Below, piece by piece: positions 42,772 through 50,497 of a stretch of DNA of 64,000 nucleotides. The position numbers and the translations under genes were made by a program. Origin of the DNA: Streptomyces antibioticus (GTDB lineage: Bacteria; Actinomycetota; Actinomycetes; Streptomycetales; Streptomycetaceae). The stretch's first letter is position 1. Each line of letters opens with the position of its first letter. The stretch covers positions 6,643,750-6,707,749 of the forward strand of contig NZ_CM007717.1 in the NCBI RefSeq assembly GCF_002019855.1, read 5' to 3'. Under the pieces are notes generated by a model. The model was not told the origin of the DNA. It searched no databases and saw nothing but the letters and a program-made list of their open reading frames with translations.

Positions 42772-43839
42772 TCAGCCGAACTGCTGCTCAAGGTCCTTGA
42801 GCTTGCGCTCCAGGGAGTCGAGCCGCGGCAGGGCCATCGTGTCGTCCTCGGCGGTGAGGTCGACGGTGAGCGGGTCGGAGCTCTGGCGGACCGGCTGGAG
42901 GGACGGCCGGTTGCGCACCGGGAGCTGCTCGGCCGAGTTGGCTATGGCAGGCTCCGCCGGGACCCGTTCGGCGGTCGCTCGCTCCAGAGTCGCCTGGGCC
43001 TCGAGCTGGCGGGCGCCGCCGCCACCGCCGCCACCGCGGCCGGGCCAGCGGCCGTGGCCACGGCTGATGGCCTTGAGCTGGGCGCGCTCGACGCGCTGCT
43101 GCTCACGGCGGCGCAGCTTGGCCTCCTCCTTGCGGGCCTTGTCGTCGCGGACCTCCTCGACGGCCTCGTCCAGGCTGCGCACGCCCTCCAGGAGCATCAG
43201 GGACCAGGCCCTGTAGGTCTCACGGGGGGCCCGCACCCAGCGCACCACTCGGATCTGCGGCAGCGGACGCGGGACCAGGCCCTGCTCGCGCAGCGCGGCG
43301 CGACGGGTCTGCTTCAGCGCGCGGTCGAAGAGCACCGCGGCGGACAGGGACATGCCCGCGAAGAACTGCGGCGCGCCGTCGTGCCCGAGGCCCCTGGGCG
43401 CGTGCACCCAGTTGAACCAGGCCGCGGCGCCCGCGAACGTCCACACCAGTATCCGGGAGCCGAGCGCCGCGTCACCGTGGCTGGCCTCGCGCACCGCGAG
43501 GACGGAGCAGAACATGGCCGCCCCGTCCAGGCCGAACGGCACGAGGTACTCCCAGCCGCCGGAGAGGCTCAGGTTCTCGCGGCCGAAGCCGACGAGTCCT
43601 CGGTAGGAGAGCGCGGCCGCGACGGCCGCACAGCAGAACAGCAATACATAGGAGGCGATGCCGTAGACCGCTTCCTTGCGCCTGCGGCGCTCCTCGCTGC
43701 GCTCCCACGAGTCGTCCGAACTCGTGTCCTTCCCCGAGGAGTTCTTGCCGCGCCTGAGCACCGCCACCGCCGCCAGCATGCCCAGGAGCAGTACGGCGCC
43801 CGGAAGCAGCCAGTTCAGCGATATGTCGGTCAGTCTCAT
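42772..43839 (-). CDS. DUF2637 membrane protein (SpdB-like)
   Basis: The 355-residue protein starts with a membrane helix (SLNWLLPGAVLLLGMLAAVAVL). More helices follow around residues 60-85 and 105-170 (YVLLFCCAAVAAALSYRGL, FGLDGAAMFCSVLAVRE, WTFAGAAAWFNWVHAP), which is the DUF2637 domain. A basic coiled region rich in Arg and Glu (EVRDDKARKEEAKLRRREQQR) and a Pro-poor tail ending in a coiled-coil (LERKLKDLEQQFG) come after. DUF2637 proteins resemble spread proteins of conjugative plasmids, but chromosomal copies without tra genes, as here, are common. The start ATG 43839 follows AAGGG. Confidence 0.82.
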   Translation of the reverse strand: MRLTDISLNWLLPGAVLLLGMLAAVAVLRRGKNSSGKDTSSDDSWERSEERRRRKEAVYGIASYVLLFCCAAVAAALSYRGLVGFGRENLSLSGGWEYLVPFGLDGAAMFCSVLAVREASHGDAALGSRILVWTFAGAAAWFNWVHAPRGLGHDGAPQFFAGMSLSAAVLFDRALKQTRRAALREQGLVPRPLPQIRVVRWVRAPRETYRAWSLMLLEGVRSLDEAVEEVRDDKARKEEAKLRRREQQRVERAQLKAISRGHGRWPGRGGGGGGGARQLEAQATLERATAERVPAEPAIANSAEQLPVRNRPSLQPVRQSSDPLTVDLTAEDDTMALPRLDSLERKLKDLEQQFG

Positions 43840-44011
43840 CTGGGGTCCCTTGCATTGGGATAGGGCGTAACGCCCGCCATATTGGCCCACTCCCGGCGTC
43901 CCTCAGGGGATTTCGGGGCAAGAGGCCGCCAAGGAGGTGCAAGGGGATGCCCAGGGCGACGTTCTGCTCGAACTGCCGCATGAGGGGCGGGAGTTGAGTT
44001 CGAATAAGACT

Positions 44012-44023
44012 ACCCGTACGGGT
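44012..44023. promoter_or_regulatory. 12-bp perfect palindrome ACCCGTACGGGT
   Basis: The palindrome lies 170 bp before the DUF2637 start and 140 bp after the FhuF stop, in a stretch less GC-rich than the genes. TTCGA occurs on each side. It could be an operator of the DUF2637 gene; the binding protein is unknown. Confidence 0.35.
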
Positions 44024-44163
44024 GGTTCGACGGAAAGTTCCCGCGACCGGTGAGGAAGTTGTGAAGTAACCGTAACCACACGGGGAGTGCTGTCGTCCGG
44101 TGATCTTACGGGACGTCAGCCGGCCCCCGTGCCAAGACGGCCGAACGCGGGCGTGAGGGTGCG

Positions 44164-45012
44164 TCAGCCGGCGGTGGCGAGGGTGAGTTTGGCGACCCGG
44201 TCGGCGTCACAGGTGCGCGGGCAGGTGTCGCAGGTGTCCTCGGGACGCACCGTGTAGAACATGCAGCAGCTCGCCCGGTCCCGGGTCGGCAGCGCCCGCC
44301 CGTCCGGGGCGGTCAGCTCGCGGAAGGCGGCCGAGCCGACGTACGGCCGGGTGCTGCCGGGCAGCAGCAGTTCCAGTTCGCGCCGGGCCCGCTCCTGCTC
44401 CTCGGGGCCGAGCAGCTCGGCGACGTACCACAGGCCCTCGACGATCTCGTCCGTCACCATGCCCCACAGGGCGCGCCCGCGGCGCCGGGTGCGCGGCCCG
44501 AAGCCGGCCAGTATCGGTTCGTGGTGCTCGGCGACCGCCTCGCGCACCTCGGCCCGCAGCGCCTCCTCGTCCGCGACCACCCGGGCGCCGGGCAGCGCCG
44601 CCGCCGGGTCGTCCGGCAGACAGGCGAAGGAGACGGGCGGGCGCACGGCCATCCGCATCACCTCGCCGGTGCGGTCGTACGAGACGTCGGTCACGGGGTA
44701 GCGCGGCACCCGGCGGGTCAGGAACCACGGCACGGTGATCAGCAGACAGGCGGGCCAGGCGTACCGGTGCAGTCCGAAGCTCGCGACGACGTCCGGGCGG
44801 GCCCGGACCTCGTAGTCCCGGACGACCTGGTCGTCGTCCCAGGCCAGGAAGGTGTCCAGCTCCGCGCCGCCCGCCGCGAGCGCGGCCGCCGAGACCCAGC
44901 CGCCGCCCCGGGGAGCGGGCTCGCCGGGCGCCAGCTCCGTGACGGTCAGGCCCGGCAGGACCTCCGTGAGACGGGCGTACGCCGCCGCGGTGACCGACGG
45001 GGCTGTGGGCAT
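44164..45012 (-). CDS. fhuF: FhuF-like [2Fe-2S] ferric-siderophore reductase
   Basis: The 282-residue protein has the FhuF C-terminal cluster motif, CC-x10-C-x2-C (SCCMFYTVRPEDTCDTC) near residues 253-268, that binds the [2Fe-2S] centre. The N-terminal part matches the family: RYAWPACLLITVPWFL, MRMAVRPPVSFACLP and LAGFGPRTRRRGRALWGMVTDEIV. It should reduce ferric iron from imported siderophores in the cytosol. A canonical DmdR1 iron box lies 43-63 bp before the start, so expression is expected when iron is scarce. No siderophore importer genes are adjacent. Confidence 0.9.
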   Translation of the reverse strand: MPTAPSVTAAAYARLTEVLPGLTVTELAPGEPAPRGGGWVSAAALAAGGAELDTFLAWDDDQVVRDYEVRARPDVVASFGLHRYAWPACLLITVPWFLTRRVPRYPVTDVSYDRTGEVMRMAVRPPVSFACLPDDPAAALPGARVVADEEALRAEVREAVAEHHEPILAGFGPRTRRRGRALWGMVTDEIVEGLWYVAELLGPEEQERARRELELLLPGSTRPYVGSAAFRELTAPDGRALPTRDRASCCMFYTVRPEDTCDTCPRTCDADRVAKLTLATAG

Positions 45013-45054
45013 ACCGGAACCACCGATCCGCGAGTGTGACGTGAGGGGTGTCTG

Positions 45055-45075
45055 GAGGTAAGCCTAACCTTACTC
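45055..45075. promoter_or_regulatory. DmdR1/IdeR iron box
   Basis: On the minus strand the site reads GAGTAAGGTTAGGCTTACCTC, an inverted repeat that fits the TTAGGTTAGGCTCACCTAA consensus of the actinobacterial iron repressors. It lies directly before fhuF and 109 bp before the divergent GntR gene. Confidence 0.9.
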
Positions 45076-45183
45076 ATTATGTGCGGGATTTGAACTGGCG
45101 GCCAGGGGGCCTAAGGTGCTTGACGGGCGAGTAACAAGCCGCCGTAATGACCCCAAGTACCGAAACGTCCGCCGGGAGGACCC

Positions 45184-46011
45184 GTGAAGCAGGGCACGCA
45201 GGGCGCCGCCGCTCCGGGAATCCCCGGCATCCCCCGCGACGGGGCCGGGCGGGCGCGGGTTCCGGCGCAGGCGCGGACGTCGCCCGCCGGGGACGCGGAC
45301 CGGGAGCGGTGCGAGCCGCCGGGGGCCGTGCGCGGCGAGCACACCCACAGCGAGATCCCGATCCCGCACCCGGCGCTGCCGCGTCCTGTCGTCCAGCGGG
45401 CCTCCGTGCGCGGCCAGATCCTCGACGCGCTGCGCACCGCGCTGGTCGCGGGGGACCTGCGGCCCGGCGAGGTCTACTCGGCGCCGGTGCTCGGCGAGCG
45501 CTTCGGGGTCTCCGCGACGCCGGTCCGCGAGGCGATGCAGCAGCTCGCGCTGGAGGGCGCGGTCGAGGTCGTGCCCAACCGGGGGTTCCGGGTCGTGGTG
45601 CGCGGCGTACGCGAACTCGCCGAACTCGCCGAGGTGCGGGCGCTGATCGAGGTACCGGTGATGCTCCGGCTCGCGCGGACGGTGCCGGCCGAGCGGTGGG
45701 CGGACCTGCGGCCCCTCGCGGAGGCGACGGCGCGCGCGGCGGCGAGCGGCTGCCGGGCCACGTACGCGGAGGCCGACCGGGTCTTCCACCGCGCCGTGCT
45801 CACCCTCTCGGGCAACGAGCAGCTCGTCGGCATCGCGGAGGACCTGCACCGGCGCTCCCAGTGGCCCCTCACGAACGTCCCCACCCGCCGTGACCGCGCC
45901 GACCTCCTCGCCGACGCCACGGAACACCTGGCCCTCCTCGACGCCCTCACCACCGGCGACCAGGAAACGGCCCGCACGCTGATCCAGACCCACTTCACGG
46001 CGACGGCCTGA
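45184..46011 (+). CDS. GntR-family (FadR-type) regulator
   Basis: The 275-residue protein carries a basic Pro/Ala extension of about 60 residues and then a winged helix (about 70-140: GQILDALRTALVAGDLRPGEVYSAPVLGERFGVSATPVREAMQQLALEG). The C-terminal all-helical FCD domain has EVRALIEVPVMLRLA, a His in DRVFHRAVL and the final TEHLALLDALTTGD with the metal-binding His. The GTG 45184 start follows GGGAGG. The ligand is probably an organic acid, but no target gene is evident. It is divergent from fhuF, with the iron box in the shared intergenic region. Confidence 0.88.
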   Translation: MKQGTQGAAAPGIPGIPRDGAGRARVPAQARTSPAGDADRERCEPPGAVRGEHTHSEIPIPHPALPRPVVQRASVRGQILDALRTALVAGDLRPGEVYSAPVLGERFGVSATPVREAMQQLALEGAVEVVPNRGFRVVVRGVRELAELAEVRALIEVPVMLRLARTVPAERWADLRPLAEATARAAASGCRATYAEADRVFHRAVLTLSGNEQLVGIAEDLHRRSQWPLTNVPTRRDRADLLADATEHLALLDALTTGDQETARTLIQTHFTATA

Positions 46012-46155
46012 CCGCCCCATGTGACCCGACGCACGAACGCGCCGCGGGCCCCTGCCCGCTCGGCGCCTTCCGGCTGCGGACCCCCTGATCCGCCCCTTGT
46101 GCGGCGGCGCACATGGCTCGTGTCCCGCCCGTGGGCCCCGGGCCGGGAACGTCTC

Positions 46156-46932
46156 CTAGGCCGTAGCCGCCGGTGGTACCGACAGTTGGCGGGTCAGCCA
46201 GGTGGGGACGCCGCCCAGGAGGCGGAAGAGGCGGCGGGCCTCCTCCCGGAGGCGGGATGCCTCCGGTTCCGCCTCGGCGTCGGCCAGGGAGGCGAGGGCC
46301 GGGGCCGTGCCCACCAGGTAGCCCAACTCCTCCCGGATGCGCAGGGATTCGGCGAAGCCGTGCCGGGCCTCGGCCATCTCGCCGTCGCGCAGGGCGAGTC
46401 CCGCGAGATGGCGCCAGGTGAACGACAGCAGCAGGGAGTCGGAGTGGGCCGCGGCCGCCGCGTGCGCACGCCGGTACGCCGCCCGGGCGGCCTGCGGGGA
46501 GCGCGCGATGTTCTCCGCGAGCAGCCCGCGCCGGAAGTCCAGCAGCCCCCTCCCGGCCGCGTCCGGCGGAATCAGCGCCGCCGCCCTGCCGAGCGCCGCC
46601 CGCGCCTCGTCCACCCGGTCGCGCACCCCGTGGACCGTCGCCGCGTAGGCCAGGTGCCCGCGTTCACAAGCGGCCGCGCCCCGCTCCTCGTCGCCGTGGG
46701 CCAGCGCCTCCGCCGTGCGCAGCGCGTCCTCGGCGTCCTGCCAGCCCTGCTCGGTGTACAGACAGCGTTCCACCAGCAGGCCGGCCCGCTGGATCGCGCC
46801 CTGCGCGGTGTCCGCCGGCAGCAGCGCCGCCGCGTCGGCCCAGCAGGCCCGCGAGCGCAACCGCCACACCGCCGTCTGGAGAGGATCCTCACCTGAGGTC
46901 GTTCCGGTACCGGACATGGCGGAATGCGCCAC
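46156..46932 (-). CDS. TPR-like helical-repeat protein
   Basis: The 258-residue protein is almost entirely helical with spaced Ala/Leu/Arg patterns of tetratricopeptide repeats (QGWQDAEDALRTAEALAHGD; ARAAYRRAHAAAAAHSDSLLLSFTWRHLAGLALRDGEMAEARHGFAESLRIREEL). The last helices end in LFRLLGGVPTWLTRQL. No DNA-binding domain is present. GTG 46932 has GGGAGGG close upstream; ATG 46917 is the next candidate. It is a conserved-looking protein of unknown role. Confidence 0.78.
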   Translation of the reverse strand: MAHSAMSGTGTTSGEDPLQTAVWRLRSRACWADAAALLPADTAQGAIQRAGLLVERCLYTEQGWQDAEDALRTAEALAHGDEERGAAACERGHLAYAATVHGVRDRVDEARAALGRAAALIPPDAAGRGLLDFRRGLLAENIARSPQAARAAYRRAHAAAAAHSDSLLLSFTWRHLAGLALRDGEMAEARHGFAESLRIREELGYLVGTAPALASLADAEAEPEASRLREEARRLFRLLGGVPTWLTRQLSVPPAATA

Positions 46933-47079
46933 GTTGCCCTCCCCGAGCGCGCCGTCGAGCTATGAGTGGTGGCCGCATCTCAGCACGAATCGCGGCACCG
47001 GGCCAAGGGGGCGGGTGAAGGATTTCACAAAGTCGTGGGACGTTCCGCCCTCAAGGGTTTCAACGGAGCGCGGCCCGTG

Positions 47080-48753
47080 TCAGCTCATCCGCAGCGCCAG
47101 GAAGAAATCCAGCTTGTCCTCGAGGCGCGACAGATCACGGCTCGTCAACTGCTCGATCCTGCCCACCCGGTAGCGCAGTGTGTTGACGTGGAGGTGCAGC
47201 CGGGCGGCGCACCGCGTCCACGAGCCGTCGCAGTCGAGGAACGCCTCCAGCGTGGGGATCAACTCGGCGCGATGACGCTGGTCGTACTCGCGCAGCGGGT
47301 CGAGCAGCCGCGCCGTGAACGCCCGCCGCACGTCGTCGGGGACGAACGGCAACAGCAGGACGTGCGAGGCCAGTTCCTGGTGTCCCGCCGCGCACACCCG
47401 GCCGGGCCGCGCCGCCGCCACCCGCCGCGCGTGCCGCGCCTCCTCCAGCGCCCCGCGCAGCCCCTCCGCCGAGAGCACCGCCGCGCTGACCCCCAGCGTG
47501 AGCCGCCCGTCGCCGTCGAGCCCGGCCGTCAACGGCTCCCGTACGGCCGTCAGGAGCGCGTCGGCGAGCAGACCCGTCTCGGCGCTGTCGTGCTCGGCGG
47601 AGACCGCCGGCAGCGGCACCAGGGCGACCGCCTCGTCCCCGGTGTGCGCGACCGCGATCCGGTCGGACGGCTCGGGGCCCGTCGCCTGCGGGTCGACGAG
47701 GATCTCCTCCAGCAGCGCCTGCGCGATCCGCCCGGCCTCCAGGCCGCCGTCGTCCCACTCGACGCGCGCCACCACCACCTGCCAGTGCGGGGCCGTCCCG
47801 AGGCCGGGCAGCAGCACCGGCGCGGCCACCCGCAGCCGCGCCGCGATCTCCGCCGGGGCCGCGCCCGTCTGGACCAGCTCCAGCACCTCCTGCGCCAGCC
47901 GCCGGCGCACCGTGCGCGCCGCGTCCCGCCGGTCCCGCTCGACGGCGATGAGCTGGGTGACACCGTGCAGCAGGTCGAGCCGCTCCGCGGCCCAGTCCCC
48001 GGCGTCCGCGTCCACGGCCAGCAGCCAGTCCGACAGCACGCTCTCGCGCGCGTCCCGGGCACCCTGCGGGGCCCGGCCGCCGCCGCGCACCGGGAACAGC
48101 GAGTACGTCGTACCGTCGACCTGCACCCGGTGGGGGCCGGGCCGGCCGGTGCGCACGGCCGCCAGATGCTCCGCCGCGAGCCGCCCCCACAGCTCGCCCG
48201 ACCCGCTCCGACCGGGAGCCTTGGAGCCCGCGATCAGCCGTCCGGTGGGCGAGAGCACCCAGGCCCGCAGATCCAGGTCGGTGCCGAGCAGATCCAGGAC
48301 GACGTCCGGGCCGCCGCCCGCCGGTCCCGAGGTCATCATCCGCCGGTGCCGGTCGACGACGGCCGCGAGGTCCCCGGCCCGCTCGCCGCTGACCTGCCGT
48401 ACGACATGCTCGGTGATCGTTGCGAAGGCAACCGATTCATGGACCGCGAACAGCGGCAGCCGGTGCCGGGCGCAGGCCGTCACCAGATCCTCCGGCACAT
48501 CCGCCAGCTCGGCCTCGCCGGCCGCCAGCGCGGCCACCCCGGCCTGCGCCAGGATCCGTACGAACGGCTCGGAATCGGCCGCGTCCCGGCGCCACGCCAG
48601 CCCGGTGAGGACCAGCTCGCCGCCGGAGAGGTAACGGCTGGGATCCCGCAGGTCGGTGGTCATCACCCCGCGGACCGAACGGTCCAGCTCGTCCCCGCCG
48701 CCGAGGAGCCTGAGGCCCAGCGCGTCGGTGTCCAGAAGTGCGCGCAGCCGCAT
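47080..48753 (-). CDS. pucR: PucR-family purine catabolism regulator
   Basis: The 557-residue protein has the PucR N-terminal ligand domain (VRGVMTTDLRDPSRYLSGGELVLTG), a GGDEF-like middle region and the C-terminal PucR helix-turn-helix (LIPTLEAFLDCDGSWTRCAARLHLHVNTLRYRVGRIEQLTSRDL). It is divergently placed from the xanthine dehydrogenase operon. In the family, purines or their breakdown products set regulator activity. It most likely controls the 49052-55742 genes through the 298-bp intergenic region. Confidence 0.92.
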   Translation of the reverse strand: MRLRALLDTDALGLRLLGGGDELDRSVRGVMTTDLRDPSRYLSGGELVLTGLAWRRDAADSEPFVRILAQAGVAALAAGEAELADVPEDLVTACARHRLPLFAVHESVAFATITEHVVRQVSGERAGDLAAVVDRHRRMMTSGPAGGGPDVVLDLLGTDLDLRAWVLSPTGRLIAGSKAPGRSGSGELWGRLAAEHLAAVRTGRPGPHRVQVDGTTYSLFPVRGGGRAPQGARDARESVLSDWLLAVDADAGDWAAERLDLLHGVTQLIAVERDRRDAARTVRRRLAQEVLELVQTGAAPAEIAARLRVAAPVLLPGLGTAPHWQVVVARVEWDDGGLEAGRIAQALLEEILVDPQATGPEPSDRIAVAHTGDEAVALVPLPAVSAEHDSAETGLLADALLTAVREPLTAGLDGDGRLTLGVSAAVLSAEGLRGALEEARHARRVAAARPGRVCAAGHQELASHVLLLPFVPDDVRRAFTARLLDPLREYDQRHRAELIPTLEAFLDCDGSWTRCAARLHLHVNTLRYRVGRIEQLTSRDLSRLEDKLDFFLALRMS

Positions 48754-48822
48754 CTCGTCGCCGCCGTTCCTTGTCTTGAGACGGTCACGGACCGCATTCT
48801 GTGATTGCCAGGTTGTTTCCTA

Positions 48823-48840
48823 CGTTTCCACGAGAAAACG
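48823..48840. promoter_or_regulatory. CGTTT-N8-AAACG inverted repeat in the pucR/xdh spacer
   Basis: CGTTT (48823-48827) and AAACG (48836-48840) flank CCACGAGA. The repeat sits in the less GC-rich middle of the divergent promoter region, 70 bp before pucR. It is a candidate PucR site, but no consensus is known to me to test this. Confidence 0.35.
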
Positions 48841-49051
48841 AGGAGGTTACCGAGGCCCTCCGTTCATACGAATCTACAAGATGGCTGCCCCGACCAGCCA
48901 ACTCCTTCATGGTTTCCGTGACTGACCCGGTCGGAGTACCACGCGGTGTACTGACCCCACTCCGCGTGAACAGCACATGAACGAGCCCGGGCCGCCGCAC
49001 TCGATTCCGGCTCGAACCCATCGACTCCCGAGACGCAGAAGAGAGCCGGTC

Positions 49052-49942
49052 ATGGACTTCCTTCGTCCCGCAAGCTGGGAGGAGGCGCTCGCCGCGAAGG
49101 CCGAGCACCCCACCGCCGTGCCGATCGCCGGCGGCACCGATGTGATGGTCGAGATCAACTTCGACCACCGGCGGCCCGAGTACCTCCTCGACCTCAACCG
49201 CATCGGTGACCTCCAGGAGTGGGAGGTCGGCGAGGACAGCGTGCGGCTCGGCGCCTCCGTGCCCTACACGCACATCATGGAGAACCTGCGCTCCGAACTC
49301 CCCGGCCTCGCCCTCGCCTCGCACACGGTCGCCTCCCCGCAGATCCGCAACCGCGGCGGCGTCGGCGGCAACCTCGGCACCGCCTCCCCGGCCGGCGACG
49401 CCCACCCCGCCCTTCTCGCGGCCGGCGCCCAGGTCGAGGCCGCGTCCGTGCGGGGCACCCGGCTCATCCCGATCGACGACTTCTACACGGGTGTGAAGCG
49501 CAACGCGCTCGCCCCCGACGAACTGATCCGCGCCGTCCACGTCCGGAAGGCCGACGGCCCCCAGCAGTACTCCAAGGTCGGCACCCGCAACGCCATGGTC
49601 ATCGCCGTCTGCGCCTTCGGCCTCGCCCTGCACCCGGACACCCGGACGGTCCGCACCGGCATCGGATCCGCCGCCCCGACCCCGATCCGGGCGAAGACGG
49701 CCGAGGAGTTCCTGAACGCGGCGCTGGAGGAGGGCGGCTTCTGGGACAACGGAAAGATCGTCACACCGTCGGTCGCCAAGCAGTTCGCCGACCTGTGCGC
49801 CGCCGCCTGCAACCCGATCGACGACGTCCGCGGCACCGCGAGCTACCGCCGCCACGCGGTCGGCGTCATGGCCCGCCGCACACTGACCTGGACCTGGGAG
49901 TCCTACCGCGGCGCCCGCCGCCAGACCGAGGGAGCCGCCTGA
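49052..49942 (+). CDS. Xanthine dehydrogenase FAD-binding subunit
   Basis: The 296-residue protein has the CO-dehydrogenase-type flavoprotein fold. VPIAGGTDVMVEINF binds the FAD pyrophosphate, and TVASPQIRNRGGVGGNLGTASPAGDAHP is the second FAD loop. It passes electrons from the iron-sulphur subunit to NAD. ATG 49052 follows AGAAGAGAG. The stop overlaps the next start by one base (TGATG), so the subunits are coupled. Confidence 0.93.
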   Translation: MDFLRPASWEEALAAKAEHPTAVPIAGGTDVMVEINFDHRRPEYLLDLNRIGDLQEWEVGEDSVRLGASVPYTHIMENLRSELPGLALASHTVASPQIRNRGGVGGNLGTASPAGDAHPALLAAGAQVEAASVRGTRLIPIDDFYTGVKRNALAPDELIRAVHVRKADGPQQYSKVGTRNAMVIAVCAFGLALHPDTRTVRTGIGSAAPTPIRAKTAEEFLNAALEEGGFWDNGKIVTPSVAKQFADLCAAACNPIDDVRGTASYRRHAVGVMARRTLTWTWESYRGARRQTEGAA

Positions 49943-50493
49943 TGCGCGTCAACATCACCGTCAACGGACGTGAGCGGGAGGCCGACGACGTGTGGGAGGG
50001 CGAGAGCCTCCTGTACGTGCTGCGCGAGCGCCTCGGCCTGCCCGGCTCCAAGAACGCCTGCGAGCAGGGCGAGTGCGGCTCCTGCACGGTCCGTCTGGAC
50101 GGCGTGCTCGTGTGCTCCTGCCTGGTCGCGGCCGGCCAGGCCGAGGGCCGCGAGGTGATCACCGTGGAGGGCCTCGCCGACCACGCCCGGCAGCGAGCCT
50201 GCGGCACGCACACCCACAGCCCGGAGACACCCGCGCAGGCCACGCCCACCGAGGCCACGGACGCCGAACTCTCCCCGGTCCAGCAGGCGTTCATCGACGC
50301 CGGCGCCGTCCAGTGCGGCTTCTGCACCCCCGGGCTGCTGGTCGCCGCCGACGAGATGCTGGAGCGCAACCCCGACCCCAGCGACGCGGACATCCGCGAG
50401 GCGCTCTCGGGCAACCTGTGCCGCTGCACCGGCTACGAGAAGATCATGGACGCGGTCCGCCTCGCGGCCGCCCGGCAGGCAGAGGCGGTCTGA
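49942..50493 (+). CDS. Xanthine dehydrogenase [2Fe-2S] subunit
   Basis: The 183-residue protein has the plant-ferredoxin domain with cluster Cys in SKNACEQGECGSCTVRLDG and the second cluster in the all-helical domain (QCGFCTPG and SGNLCRCTGY). It links the molybdenum centre to the FAD subunit. The insert of about 25 residues (THTHSPETPAQATPTEATD) between the domains is a Thr/Ala/Glu linker longer than is typical. Confidence 0.94.
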   Translation: MRVNITVNGREREADDVWEGESLLYVLRERLGLPGSKNACEQGECGSCTVRLDGVLVCSCLVAAGQAEGREVITVEGLADHARQRACGTHTHSPETPAQATPTEATDAELSPVQQAFIDAGAVQCGFCTPGLLVAADEMLERNPDPSDADIREALSGNLCRCTGYEKIMDAVRLAAARQAEAV

Positions 50494-50497
50494 TCCC

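Noticed and set aside
42772..43839. Integrated conjugative element suggested by the DUF2637/SpdB-like gene
   Set aside because: No integrase, replication, tra or att-like repeats were seen, and the flanking genes are ordinary chromosomal ones.
48954..49051. tRNA-like T-arm (GGCTCGAACCC) near 49010
   Set aside because: No matching acceptor stem or anticodon arm could be drawn, and the segment is the leader of the xanthine dehydrogenase operon.
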